DNA from: Petasospora fabianii
Taxonomy: Eukaryota > Ascomycota > Saccharomycetes > Phaffomycetales > Wickerhamomycetaceae
Assembly (NCBI GenBank): GCA_022641835.1
Contig: CP048717.1
Coordinates: 1,520,726 to 1,584,725, forward strand
Direction: 5' to 3'
DNA: 64,000 nt
Part shown: positions 40,785 to 49,896 of the stretch, piece by piece
Numbering within the stretch: position 1 is the first letter of the stretch
How the letters are laid out: the number at the start of each line of letters is the position of its first letter
Notes under the pieces: generated by a model
The model's input: the letters and a program-made list of their open reading frames with translations, nothing else
The model's database searches: none
Told to the model about the DNA's origin: nothing
Translations under genes and position numbers: made by a program

Positions 40785-41864
40785 ATGACCAAATCTATGT
40801 TGTACTACGCTGAAGTGCTTGAAAGGATTCGCAGTGTCTCCATAGCCATTGAGCTCACGGGGACCGTTCCAGCAGAGGCCATCTTAGTCAATGTTATCGA
40901 CTCATCCAAGATCATAGTGCAACCCCCATCACAAGAAACAATCACCATTGAGCTCCCGCGTAAAGTGGCTAATATCACACAAGAACAACTTAAGGCATGT
41001 GTCAAAGTACGAAATCACACTATGTCACTAAGACTTCCACTTGAAGGGAAACCAAGCCATGACAGATCCGTCAATCAACTGATGAAGTTAAGCTCATCTT
41101 ACAAATGGAACGCTCTCGAATTGCGCAAGATGCATGATTATAAGCTCACATGTACACAATGTCAGGCTCCTCTGGTGAATTCAAAGGATATCAGTGCCAC
41201 CACGGAGATGCCCTCTGAACTATGGGCGGAGATGATGGATTTTTGGCATTGTCACAAACCACACGACACCGAGCACCATAGCCACCATATTGATACAGAA
41301 CGCTTCTCCACACTCAAGCCACTCAACAACGCCATCATCACAGGTTCTTACTATTTCGCCTTCAGAGCCAGTGACACAGCATTCAAAGTGAGAATGGAGC
41401 AGGAAAAAATGTACTGCGAGGGCTGTGGCACGCTTGTGGGAGAATATGACGGGGCATCTGGCCTTGACAAACTGTTCAAGTGGTGTGTTGAGTTGGATGG
41501 GGACAATTACCCTGCTCACAACTACGTTTACAACTCGCTTCTTGATAACGTTAACGGAGCAGCAACACGAATGGTGGAGTACGTGTCACCGAAGGACGAG
41601 AAACTGTTGCTATGGGTCTTCAATGTCGGCTACGACTACATCACAGCTGAAGGTCTCCACACGGATGCCATCAAGCTCTACTACACTAGGGACCCTAGCG
41701 CCATCAAAGATGCCCGTGAAGAGCGCGGAGAACTCGAGTCAATTGAAGTGCCACAGCATGTCTATGATTCTGCCCTAAAGTACATCGAGTTGCAACACAA
41801 TCACCTCCCAAGTGCCCTGAGGTCGTTGAACGAAAGCTGGAAGTTAGGTATGCTGAGTAAGTGA
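40785..41864 (+). CDS. IPA1: Ipa1-like HECT_2/UBE3D family protein
   Basis: 359 residues. Family landmarks are 'MPSELWAEMMDFWHCHKP', the Cys pair in 'LTCTQCQAPL', and 'MYCEGCGTLVGEYD'. This matches yeast Ipa1, the UBE3D-type E2-binding protein important for mRNA cleavage and polyadenylation. In S. cerevisiae IPA1 (YJR141W) is two genes from HOM6 (YJR139C) and three from IML1 (YJR138W), and both genes follow here. Confidence 0.88.
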   Translation: MTKSMLYYAEVLERIRSVSIAIELTGTVPAEAILVNVIDSSKIIVQPPSQETITIELPRKVANITQEQLKACVKVRNHTMSLRLPLEGKPSHDRSVNQLMKLSSSYKWNALELRKMHDYKLTCTQCQAPLVNSKDISATTEMPSELWAEMMDFWHCHKPHDTEHHSHHIDTERFSTLKPLNNAIITGSYYFAFRASDTAFKVRMEQEKMYCEGCGTLVGEYDGASGLDKLFKWCVELDGDNYPAHNYVYNSLLDNVNGAATRMVEYVSPKDEKLLLWVFNVGYDYITAEGLHTDAIKLYYTRDPSAIKDAREERGELESIEVPQHVYDSALKYIELQHNHLPSALRSLNESWKLGMLSK

Positions 41865-42054
41865 TTATGTAAACAAAACAAAAACCAGTTCTTCTATGAA
41901 GTGACGTCATAGAGTGGTAAGGGCCACATGTATCTAGTTTATAGTGAGTCTTTTGATACTGGTGAGGCTGGTGAAGAAAAGAGACAATAGATTGTCTTTC
42001 CCAACCCCCTAACTCTTTGATGGAGATGGAAGACGTTGTATTCCAGCAGCTGAT

Positions 42055-43188
42055 ATGGTCCACCCCATACTTCGCTGCATTGGATTCACCGTACTCACGG
42101 TCGGATTGATCATTGCACTTTTCTGCCGGGGAAGTAACATAAGCTCCTACAAAGATGGTTTACAGAATATCATCCATGGTCAACAAGCACCTGTGAGGGC
42201 CACTTTTGTCTCGGTCATCGAAGAGAATGATCTATGGCCAATTGTTGACTCCATCAAGCAAGTGCAGGACCGTTTCAATAACAAGTTCAACTATGATTGG
42301 GTCTTCCTCAGTCGCACAGAGCTCTCGGAGGAGTTCAAGAGTCAAACATCATCCGCTATAACAGGTAACACCAAATTCGGACTCATTCCAGAAAGATACA
42401 GTGATTACCCTGAATGGATTAACAGTGACGATGCCAAAGATGCATTCAGAGCGATGAATGAAAATTCTCTTATACCAGGTGACTCTGCTTCTATCAGGTT
42501 CGATAACCGTTACAAAACAGGTTTCCTACACAAGCACGATTTGCTTCTTGACTACGAGTACTATTGGAGAGTTGATCCGTCTATTAAGATCCACTGTGAC
42601 ATTGACTATGATGTGTTCCAGTTCATGAAGAATAATGACAAGAAATTTGGATTTGCTATATCTCTCCACGAGTATCAAGTCTTTGTCAAGACACTTTGGG
42701 ATACGACAAATGCCTTCATGAAGGAGAATCCACAGTACACCCACGAGAACAATATGATGAAGTTCATCTCTGATGATAACGGTGACACCTATAACTTGTG
42801 TTACTTCTGGTCCAACTTTGAAATCGCTTCCCTCGACTTTTGGAGAGATGAGGCCTACTCCAAGTATTTTGATCACCTTGACAAGGCGGGTGAATTCTTC
42901 TTTGAGAGATGGTCTGAGGGCCCAATCCACTCATTGGCCGTTTCTCTGCTCTTGGACAAGTCTCAAGTTCACATTTTTCAGGATGTAGGTTACTACCATG
43001 TTCCTTTCACTACTTGCCCAATTGATTCTCAGTTCAGAACCGAGCACAAATGTTCGTGCGACCCAAAGAGTGACTTCACGTTCAGGGGATTTTCATGTGG
43101 TAAAAAGTACTTTGAGGCAAATGATCTTGAAAAGCCAGTTGATTGGGAGGCATATACAGATAGACCTTTTAAGGGAACTGCCCATTAG
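42055..43188 (+). CDS. Alpha-1,2-mannosyltransferase, Kre2/Ktr family (GT15)
   Basis: 377 residues, a type II Golgi membrane protein with an N-terminal anchor at about 7-26. GT15 motifs include 'RATFVSVIEENDLWPIVDSI', 'YDWVFLSRTELSEEFK', 'YYWRVDPSIKIHCDIDYD' and 'ENNMMKFI...NLCYFWSNFEIASLDFWR'. The C-terminal 'FQDVGYYHVPFTTCP' and Cys-rich 'HKCSCDPKSDF...SCGKKYFE' are family-typical. It extends O-linked and N-linked mannan using GDP-mannose. I cannot assign the exact KTR paralogue. Confidence 0.93.
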   Translation: MVHPILRCIGFTVLTVGLIIALFCRGSNISSYKDGLQNIIHGQQAPVRATFVSVIEENDLWPIVDSIKQVQDRFNNKFNYDWVFLSRTELSEEFKSQTSSAITGNTKFGLIPERYSDYPEWINSDDAKDAFRAMNENSLIPGDSASIRFDNRYKTGFLHKHDLLLDYEYYWRVDPSIKIHCDIDYDVFQFMKNNDKKFGFAISLHEYQVFVKTLWDTTNAFMKENPQYTHENNMMKFISDDNGDTYNLCYFWSNFEIASLDFWRDEAYSKYFDHLDKAGEFFFERWSEGPIHSLAVSLLLDKSQVHIFQDVGYYHVPFTTCPIDSQFRTEHKCSCDPKSDFTFRGFSCGKKYFEANDLEKPVDWEAYTDRPFKGTAH

Positions 43189-43414
43189 ACATTAGACATG
43201 GACTTGAAGCTGGTTTATGAGTCAAATATATTATGTAATACATAGTACTTGGATTATGTAATATTTTTATTGGTAAGCGCACTCCCTCAATAAGGGAAAA
43301 CCCCGACCCTCAAAGCCCCAAGTTATATGACGGTAGTTTTTAACATCAATTGTAGGTGAAGAGCCCAGCAAAGAGCAGAATCACAGGAGTCACCGGGTAC
43401 CTTAATACCTCACA

Positions 43415-46400
43415 ATGAACACAATGCACTCCAACGCTCTCACACTGACGGTCCGGCGTGATAAGGACAACGCTCTGGCCGTCGAGAGTAATGCACCTCT
43501 CACCCCACGAAGACCACTACTACGACACCGTAGCCAGGTATCGGAGGTCTCATCACAGCAGGCACCTGCCCCCATTGAGACTGACCATTTTGACGAGCCA
43601 GTACATCTTTCAGCTGCCTTTCATGACACACGAGTGGCCTCAGAGAACGTGCTCATCGATGTGTCCCAGATTCCTGGGGCCAACGAGGGAGACGTTGCAG
43701 AGCTCGAGACTATGGAGACTTCAACTCGCAAGAAGCTGCTCTTCGTGATCCACAAGATGAATGATGAGCTGATGCGTCGTGCAAAGACCACACAGGTGAG
43801 TATACTGTCTGGATCTCTTCAGCAATTGCTTGGTATCTCAACCAGAAGCCCTGTTATTGTGAGGTTAAAACACAAGGAAGAAGTCGAGGCAGATCTCATT
43901 GAGATTCTCATCAAGGACATACATCTCTCGAGAGGTGACATGTGGACCCTTGCATCATGGTTGAATAACACGTGCGTCTATAAGGGTCAAAGAATAACGT
44001 TTCTTGAGACCATCAGAGGAAATATCAGTGCCGTGTATCGTGAGGGAAAGAAGGTGTTCTCCTCTTACATTGGAGAGAACACCAAGGTGGTCTTCAGATC
44101 AGAGTCTGCGCGTCTTGTGTTCTTAATTCAGATGACAGAGGAGATGTATCATTTCCAAGAAGATGGTGAAGTGATGTTTCACAAGTTTGTCAGTTCCCTG
44201 TTCCCTACAATCTTCAAGCGATGGAGGGACGAAGGTACACACCATCTCATCACCATTGTTTTTGCTGCCAACATCGACACTTCGGAGAACAGCTGGACTG
44301 ATCTCAAAGAGGGACAGAGGTGTAAGAACACCAAGGATTTCTATAGAGTCGTTGTTGATCAAGTCAACATTGTACACTGGAACGATATCATGATCTCTCT
44401 CCGTTACGAATTTGCCAACTTCAGAAAAGACATCATATCACACCAACTCAAACACAGTGGTGGAAATACAGTTACACCAAGGTTTGTACCCACCATCAAG
44501 TCAGACATTTTGAACACTATTAACTTGGCCACTACGCTCGTCGTTGACCGTTTCAGAGATCCAGACCTGAGACATACAACAACCCACTTCATCGTTGTCA
44601 GTGCGGGTAACGGACTCTTTGACGTCGATTATGACGACTTGTTGGATACAAGTAAGAGAATTTTCAATTCAGAACTTTCCGTTGACATTCTCTGTATGGC
44701 CCAGCCACCACTTCATGCCACTCCATTGTTCAGATACAGGGACCATTCGGGACAGTTGCACCACTGCATTCCTGGATGGGTTGATGTATCATATTGGACC
44801 GAGCAGCGTTTCAGAAATAACCAGTGGATCCCACGCTGTAAGATCTATGAATTGCAGATGATGGGTGTTATGGAAAACGAGATGAGTACCGTGACGGTCC
44901 AGCACCTTCAACCATCTATTCAAGCTGCCACTATAACCGATATGATGGATGAGTATGATAAGAATGTGTTCAGTTCAGACGTCTCCAAAGCGGAAACCCA
45001 AAAGCCAAAGAAGAAAGAATCCTCGTCATCACTTCTGTGGAAAGTTCAGACACATACGCCTGTTAAGGCAAAGGCCGAACGCACAGTTTCATCTCCAGTC
45101 TTCAGCAATGTTACTCCACTATCAGCTCTTTCATCTTTACAACAAATAGGTAAGAGACCGAATACATCACAAGTTGCCTCTGCATTATCAGAGAACTTGA
45201 GGTCCAGGGTTGCCTCGAGTGCCAATTCATTGCACATGACCTCTGGTGTGTTATCATCAAGAGGAAACCGCTCGCAGAAACAACAACAGCAGGCCCAAGC
45301 CCAACAACAGCACCAGCAACAACAGCACCAGCAGCAAATGGTTGAACAACAACAACAACAACAGCAGCAGCAGAAGCACCACTCCGAACAGCACAAGGTT
45401 GTCACGGCTGTGGATACTTTGAAGTATGTGATGTGGACTGAGATTGAAAACCCATCGAAGCAGTTGAGCCCAGATGTTGTGAAGTCAATCAGTGTTGGAA
45501 AGTGGCAAGATGTGTTTCCACGCTATGTTAAGAGACGTAAGATTAAATGGATATCCTTGGAGACCCCATCTGAGCTTCCTGTCACAACTCCGATCTTCCC
45601 AACTCCAGAGGACTTTGCTGAGAACTTCACCTTCCAAACACATCAAGTCACTGTGGCACCAGAACGTGAAAATTACATGACACCAAGTGACTTGCTCAGA
45701 GAAATGGTTTACTTGAGACTCTCTGTCGGATTCCAGATTTGTTACGGCCCAAAAGTGGAGAAGGTTGAAATGAACGACACATCCTTGTTGATGAAGAAGT
45801 TGCCACAAACTAGAGATTTTACAGGTATGAGAGTTTATATGTCACTTGACGAAGAGATCCACAGAATTTTGTGTGATTATGATGGTACCATCAACGTTCA
45901 AAGATACAACAGAAGGCAACAACAGGACTTTTATCGCAACAGTTTCAACAGGGTTATGGTCAAGACACGATACCAGAATCACTATCATCCATACTATCCG
46001 GATCCAGCTGTGGTGAAGCCAAAGACTTTTAAATGGAACGCCTTTGATCAGAAACTTGCTGGTTATGATGATGATAATGACTTCTTTGACAAGAAGACTC
46101 TTAACAGAATGAAGTTTGTCTTGTTGCCTACTTTGATTCCAAAGACCACATACATGACCACTGGTAATGATAAACAAGACGTCTTGTCTGCCGAGGAGAT
46201 CAGAGTTGAAGGTCTTCGTCGTTTAATTGTTAGTTTGCATCGTGGTGTTTTCAATCCAGATGGTAAGAGACAAAAATCTAAGAAGGAGGAGATCTTCCCT
46301 GAGATTAACTTTTATACGGGTGATTTGATTTCGTTTTTGAAAGAACAAGAACATGCCTCTACCAAGACTGCTACAGAGCAGAAATCACAGGATGGTCGTT

Positions 46401-47548
46401 CGTCATCGCTCACTGGTACTCTGACCAGAGAATCTCCAACTGATGAGATCGTGGCCATGCTGCATGGACCAAAAGGTGTCCTAGTCGCTGATCGTAAATG
46501 GCATTGGAAGATCCACAGAAATGTGTTTAGAGGTTTAGATCTTGTCAACTGGTTGTATGAGAACTTTAGTGATATGTCATCGAGAGATGAAGCCACTGCA
46601 TTTGGTAATGAGCTTATGGATCGTGGTGTCTTTGTTCACGTTGAGAACCGTCACAAATTTTTAGATGGTCACTTCTTCTACCGTTTGTCGCCATTGCAGC
46701 AGAGTACCGATGAGGAGGTTGATCCCGAGAAGGAGATTAAGAAGATCAAAAGTGAGAGCAGTGTTCCTGCAGTGTCACAGGTTATCACTCCAGTTTCTTC
46801 AACAAATAGTGAGCGCCGCACCTTTGTCTTGTCGAGATCTCTGAGATACGACCTGGATACTTCGAGGAAATCATACAGAAGAGAGGTTATGATGGTACAC
46901 TATGACAATGTCCACAATCCAAATCACTGTTTCCACATCAGACTTGAATGGTTGACTGCAACACCAAAGCTCATCGAGGATACCATCAACAGTTGGTCCA
47001 GGATGTGTGAGAGATACGGTCTGAAGCTTGTTGAAACACCATGGGCGGAACTCTGTGAGATTCCTCGGTTAAACCCATTCCATTCGTTTGTTGATATTGT
47101 TCTTGCCATCAACCCATGGGAAGATCCGGAATTCAACGATGCATCCATCATCAATGAGACGAAGTTCTACTATCATATCTACTTGCTTGAATACTCTGGG
47201 TTCTTGATGGACAATAGAGCCTCACTGTTCTTTCAAAATGACAACGAGTTTGAGATCTTGTACTCCTGGGGTAAACCTGAGTTTAAGTATGCTCAGTACA
47301 TCCACAAGACTGGTGCTTATATTGCTGAGATTAGAGACACTGGTGATTTGTTCCTTGCTCCAAACAATACGCACATCTCCAGGGTCAATGTCAATGTTAG
47401 CTCAGCTAGTGCTCAACCAAGCTTTATTTTAGACTCTCAAAAGATTATGTTGGAGTTTAGAGCTACATGTTTGGATCGCAAAAGACTCAACAAGATCTTC
47501 AAGGAGGCTAAGTTGAATTGGGCCAAGAGAGTACATGTTGAAGGGTGA
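43415..47548 (+). CDS. IML1: Iml1/DEPDC5, GATOR1 (SEACIT) subunit
   Basis: 1377 residues. N-terminal domain, then the structural axis of Iml1 ('NLATTLVVDRFRDPDLRHTTTHFIVVSAGNGLFDVDYD'). A glutamine-rich insert encoded by CAA/CAG repeats lies near residues 620-655. The DEP domain is near 1030-1090 ('FRGLDLVNWLYENF...GVFVHVENRHKFLDGHFFY'), followed by the Iml1-specific C-terminal domain. With Npr2 and Npr3 it is the GAP for the Gtr1 Rag GTPase and inhibits TORC1 on the vacuole when nitrogen is poor. A CTG codon at residue 1203 encodes a conserved Leu. Convergent with HOM6, as in S. cerevisiae. Confidence 0.95.
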   Translation: MNTMHSNALTLTVRRDKDNALAVESNAPLTPRRPLLRHRSQVSEVSSQQAPAPIETDHFDEPVHLSAAFHDTRVASENVLIDVSQIPGANEGDVAELETMETSTRKKLLFVIHKMNDELMRRAKTTQVSILSGSLQQLLGISTRSPVIVRLKHKEEVEADLIEILIKDIHLSRGDMWTLASWLNNTCVYKGQRITFLETIRGNISAVYREGKKVFSSYIGENTKVVFRSESARLVFLIQMTEEMYHFQEDGEVMFHKFVSSLFPTIFKRWRDEGTHHLITIVFAANIDTSENSWTDLKEGQRCKNTKDFYRVVVDQVNIVHWNDIMISLRYEFANFRKDIISHQLKHSGGNTVTPRFVPTIKSDILNTINLATTLVVDRFRDPDLRHTTTHFIVVSAGNGLFDVDYDDLLDTSKRIFNSELSVDILCMAQPPLHATPLFRYRDHSGQLHHCIPGWVDVSYWTEQRFRNNQWIPRCKIYELQMMGVMENEMSTVTVQHLQPSIQAATITDMMDEYDKNVFSSDVSKAETQKPKKKESSSSLLWKVQTHTPVKAKAERTVSSPVFSNVTPLSALSSLQQIGKRPNTSQVASALSENLRSRVASSANSLHMTSGVLSSRGNRSQKQQQQAQAQQQHQQQQHQQQMVEQQQQQQQQQKHHSEQHKVVTAVDTLKYVMWTEIENPSKQLSPDVVKSISVGKWQDVFPRYVKRRKIKWISLETPSELPVTTPIFPTPEDFAENFTFQTHQVTVAPERENYMTPSDLLREMVYLRLSVGFQICYGPKVEKVEMNDTSLLMKKLPQTRDFTGMRVYMSLDEEIHRILCDYDGTINVQRYNRRQQQDFYRNSFNRVMVKTRYQNHYHPYYPDPAVVKPKTFKWNAFDQKLAGYDDDNDFFDKKTLNRMKFVLLPTLIPKTTYMTTGNDKQDVLSAEEIRVEGLRRLIVSLHRGVFNPDGKRQKSKKEEIFPEINFYTGDLISFLKEQEHASTKTATEQKSQDGRSSSLTGTLTRESPTDEIVAMLHGPKGVLVADRKWHWKIHRNVFRGLDLVNWLYENFSDMSSRDEATAFGNELMDRGVFVHVENRHKFLDGHFFYRLSPLQQSTDEEVDPEKEIKKIKSESSVPAVSQVITPVSSTNSERRTFVLSRSLRYDLDTSRKSYRREVMMVHYDNVHNPNHCFHIRLEWLTATPKLIEDTINSWSRMCERYGLKLVETPWAELCEIPRLNPFHSFVDIVLAINPWEDPEFNDASIINETKFYYHIYLLEYSGFLMDNRASLFFQNDNEFEILYSWGKPEFKYAQYIHKTGAYIAEIRDTGDLFLAPNNTHISRVNVNVSSASAQPSFILDSQKIMLEFRATCLDRKRLNKIFKEAKLNWAKRVHVEG

Positions 47549-47646
47549 TACTTATAGACAAAAAAAAAATCCTGAATGACTGCTACGATCAACAATGATT
47601 AACTTGCTGTAAAGAGTTCGACTCCCCTTAAATATCTATAGATATA

Positions 47647-48770
47647 TTAGACCAATCTCTGGGCAATCTTGATGGTATCAGCCAAGACACCAGCAGCGGT
47701 GACATCAGCACCGGCACCAGCACCCTGAACAATCAATGGGTTCTGGTAACGCTTTGTCTTGATGGAGATGACATTGTCAGAACCCTTCAAGGATGCGAAT
47801 GGGTGGGAGACGTCATATTTCTCAACACCAACGGAGACAACATTGTTTGGCAAGTCAACTTTACCAACGAATCTCAAAACCTTGTTCTCAGCAGCGGCTT
47901 CATCCTTAAGGGCTTGCAACTCATCGTCGTGGTTTGGCAACTTCTCCATGAACTCTGAGGCGGACTCAACGGACTCGAGGGCCTTTGGAATCAAGGACTG
48001 AACTGGGAAAGAAGTTGGTGATTCAACAGAAGCACCGGAGAGTCTAGCGAGGATAGTAACTTTTCTAGCAACGTCCAAACCGTTCAAGTCATCTCTTGGA
48101 TCTGGTTCAGTGTAACCAAGCTGCTTAGCGATCGAGACAATCTCGGAGAACTTGGCATCCTTAGCACAGTATTCGTTGAAGATGTATGACAAAGTACCGG
48201 AGAAGATACCCTCGATCTTCTCAACTTCGTCACCGGTGGAGATCATGTCATTCAAAGTACCAATGATTGGCAAGCCGGCACCGACTGTAGCTTCGTGATA
48301 AACCAAACCGGAACCCTTCTGGGAGGAAGCATCAAAGAGTTGTTTCCAGGAGTCCAAGGAAGAGGAGAATGCCTTCTTGTTTGGAGTAGCAATGGAGATA
48401 CCGTTGGCTACGAGCTTTTGGTATGAGTCGGCAATCTGAGCATCAGAAGTGTTGTCAACGAGGATGACTGGAGCTGGAGACTTCTTGAGGAAGGCAACGA
48501 GTTCATCGGTGGATAAGTTATCCTGGGATGCTGACTCTGTCACAGACTTCCAGTTTGAAAGGTCAATTGGAGAGTAGTCGGCGGAGATGACAGACTTCTT
48601 GGATCTTGCAATGAGAATCACATTGTACTGAATAGCAGACTTGAGACCAGCGAGCTGGTTAAGGAAAGCGGCGCCGACGACACCGGTACCTGTTCGCCAG
48701 GTGTTAGAACTGAGCAGTCTAAATAGAGATTATCACAAAACGTACCAATGACAGCGAGATTGACAGACAT
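47647..48770 (-). CDS. HOM6: Homoserine dehydrogenase, spliced
   Basis: Exon 1 is 48770-48746 and exon 2 is 48689-47647, giving 355 residues (S. cerevisiae 359). Splicing restores MSVNLAVIGTGVVGAAFL, the Rossmann GxGxxG nucleotide-binding site; the intron interrupts the first glycine codon. Downstream 'ANGISIATPNKKAFSS' and 'GAGLPIIGTLNDMISTGDEVEKIEGIFSGTLSYIFNEY' are hallmark homoserine dehydrogenase motifs, with catalytic Lys/Asp residues in the following segment. It reduces aspartate semialdehyde to homoserine for threonine and methionine synthesis. Exon 2 alone lacks any ATG start that would keep the nucleotide site. Confidence 0.96.
48690..48745 (-). other. Spliceosomal intron in HOM6 (56 nt)
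   Basis: The 5' site is GTACGT, the branch site TTCTAAC at 48709-48703, and the 3' end GCGAACAG. It splits the glycine codon GGT as G|GT. Confidence 0.9.
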
Positions 48771-48944
48771 CTTTGAAGAATTAGTAAACTAGAAGAAACA
48801 GAGACAAAGATGTTTAAGCCCATGTTAAGAGAGACACCGAAGAGTAGAGATCAGTCATTTTCGCGAAACACTGAAAACCATCAGGGCTGCGTAACCCATG
48901 TTAAAACCCGGACACCACATCTTAATTGTTGATTATTCGATTTT

Positions 48945-48953
48945 ATCGCCACC
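48945..48953 (-). promoter_or_regulatory. PACE-like Rpn4 site (GGTGGCGAT) before RPN10
   Basis: GGTGGCGAT on the minus strand differs from the proteasome-associated control element GGTGGCAAA at two positions and lies 67 bp before the RPN10 ATG. It is also within the HOM6 upstream region. Function is inferred. Confidence 0.4.
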
Positions 48954-49019
48954 TTGTCGAGGGGGTCAACCTGTTTTATCTTCTTTGGCTCCCCATTGAC
49001 ACATAGAGACTTATTCAAG

Positions 49020-49853
49020 ATGGTGCTTGAGGCTACTATGATTGTGATTGACAATTCCGAGTTCACTAGGAACGGAGACTACGCGCCATCGCGTTATGAG
49101 GCACAGCTTGACGCTGTGGAGCTCGTGTTCACTAGCAAGGTGCACTCTAATCCAGAAAACACCGTGGGACTACTCGCATATGGAGGTGAAGGTCCCCAAG
49201 TGCTTTCGACACTCACAACAGATTTTGGTAAGTTGCTCTCTGGAATCCACGAAACCAAGATCCATGGAGGTTTGCACTTTGCCACGGGGATCCAAGTGGC
49301 AGCTCTTGCCCTTAAACATCGTCAGAATAAAGTACAACATCAGAGAATCATTGCATTTATCGCATCACCGATCCAAGAGTCGGAGAAAGAGTTAGAGAAG
49401 CTCGCTAAGAAGATGAAGAAGAATAACATCGCTATTGATTTTGTCAATTATGGTGAAGAGGCTGTTAACACTGCAAAGCTCGAGAAGTTTATCTCTGCGG
49501 TAAACTCTCACGACAATTCAAACCTTGTCACGGTTCCACCTGGTGTGGGAATGCTATATGAGGCCCTTAGTGCCTCACCTATCATTGCCGGTGAAGGTGG
49601 TGCTGCTGCCGGTGCTGGACCAATTGGCGGTGACGCTGGCGGATTCGATTTCGGTGCAGACCCAAACATGGACCCAGATCTTGCATTGGCCTTACGTCTT
49701 TCATTAGAGGAAGAACAAGCCAGACAAGCTAGAGAGTCCCAACAAGCACAGTCTCAAGATCAACAGATGGAACCGATCCAGGAGGATTCCACTACAGGTA
49801 ATGAGACGGGTGAAGGTAACAATAATAATAACAATAATGGTAACAGCAATTAA
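49020..49853 (+). CDS. RPN10: 26S proteasome ubiquitin receptor Rpn10
   Basis: The ATG at 49020 gives 277 residues starting MVLEATMIVIDNSEF, the invariant VWA-domain start; the frame is open further upstream but without ATG. The VWA domain runs to about 190. One ubiquitin-interacting motif is at about 217-233 ('DPDLALALRLSLEEEQA'). The tail is Gln/Asn-rich and ends in an Asn run. It sits at the lid-base interface and captures polyubiquitinated substrates. A PACE-like element lies upstream. Confidence 0.96.
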   Translation: MVLEATMIVIDNSEFTRNGDYAPSRYEAQLDAVELVFTSKVHSNPENTVGLLAYGGEGPQVLSTLTTDFGKLLSGIHETKIHGGLHFATGIQVAALALKHRQNKVQHQRIIAFIASPIQESEKELEKLAKKMKKNNIAIDFVNYGEEAVNTAKLEKFISAVNSHDNSNLVTVPPGVGMLYEALSASPIIAGEGGAAAGAGPIGGDAGGFDFGADPNMDPDLALALRLSLEEEQARQARESQQAQSQDQQMEPIQEDSTTGNETGEGNNNNNNNGNSN

Positions 49854-49896
49854 AGGCCAAGTGATAATGATGATGCAGTTGTGTATATGTATCTAT

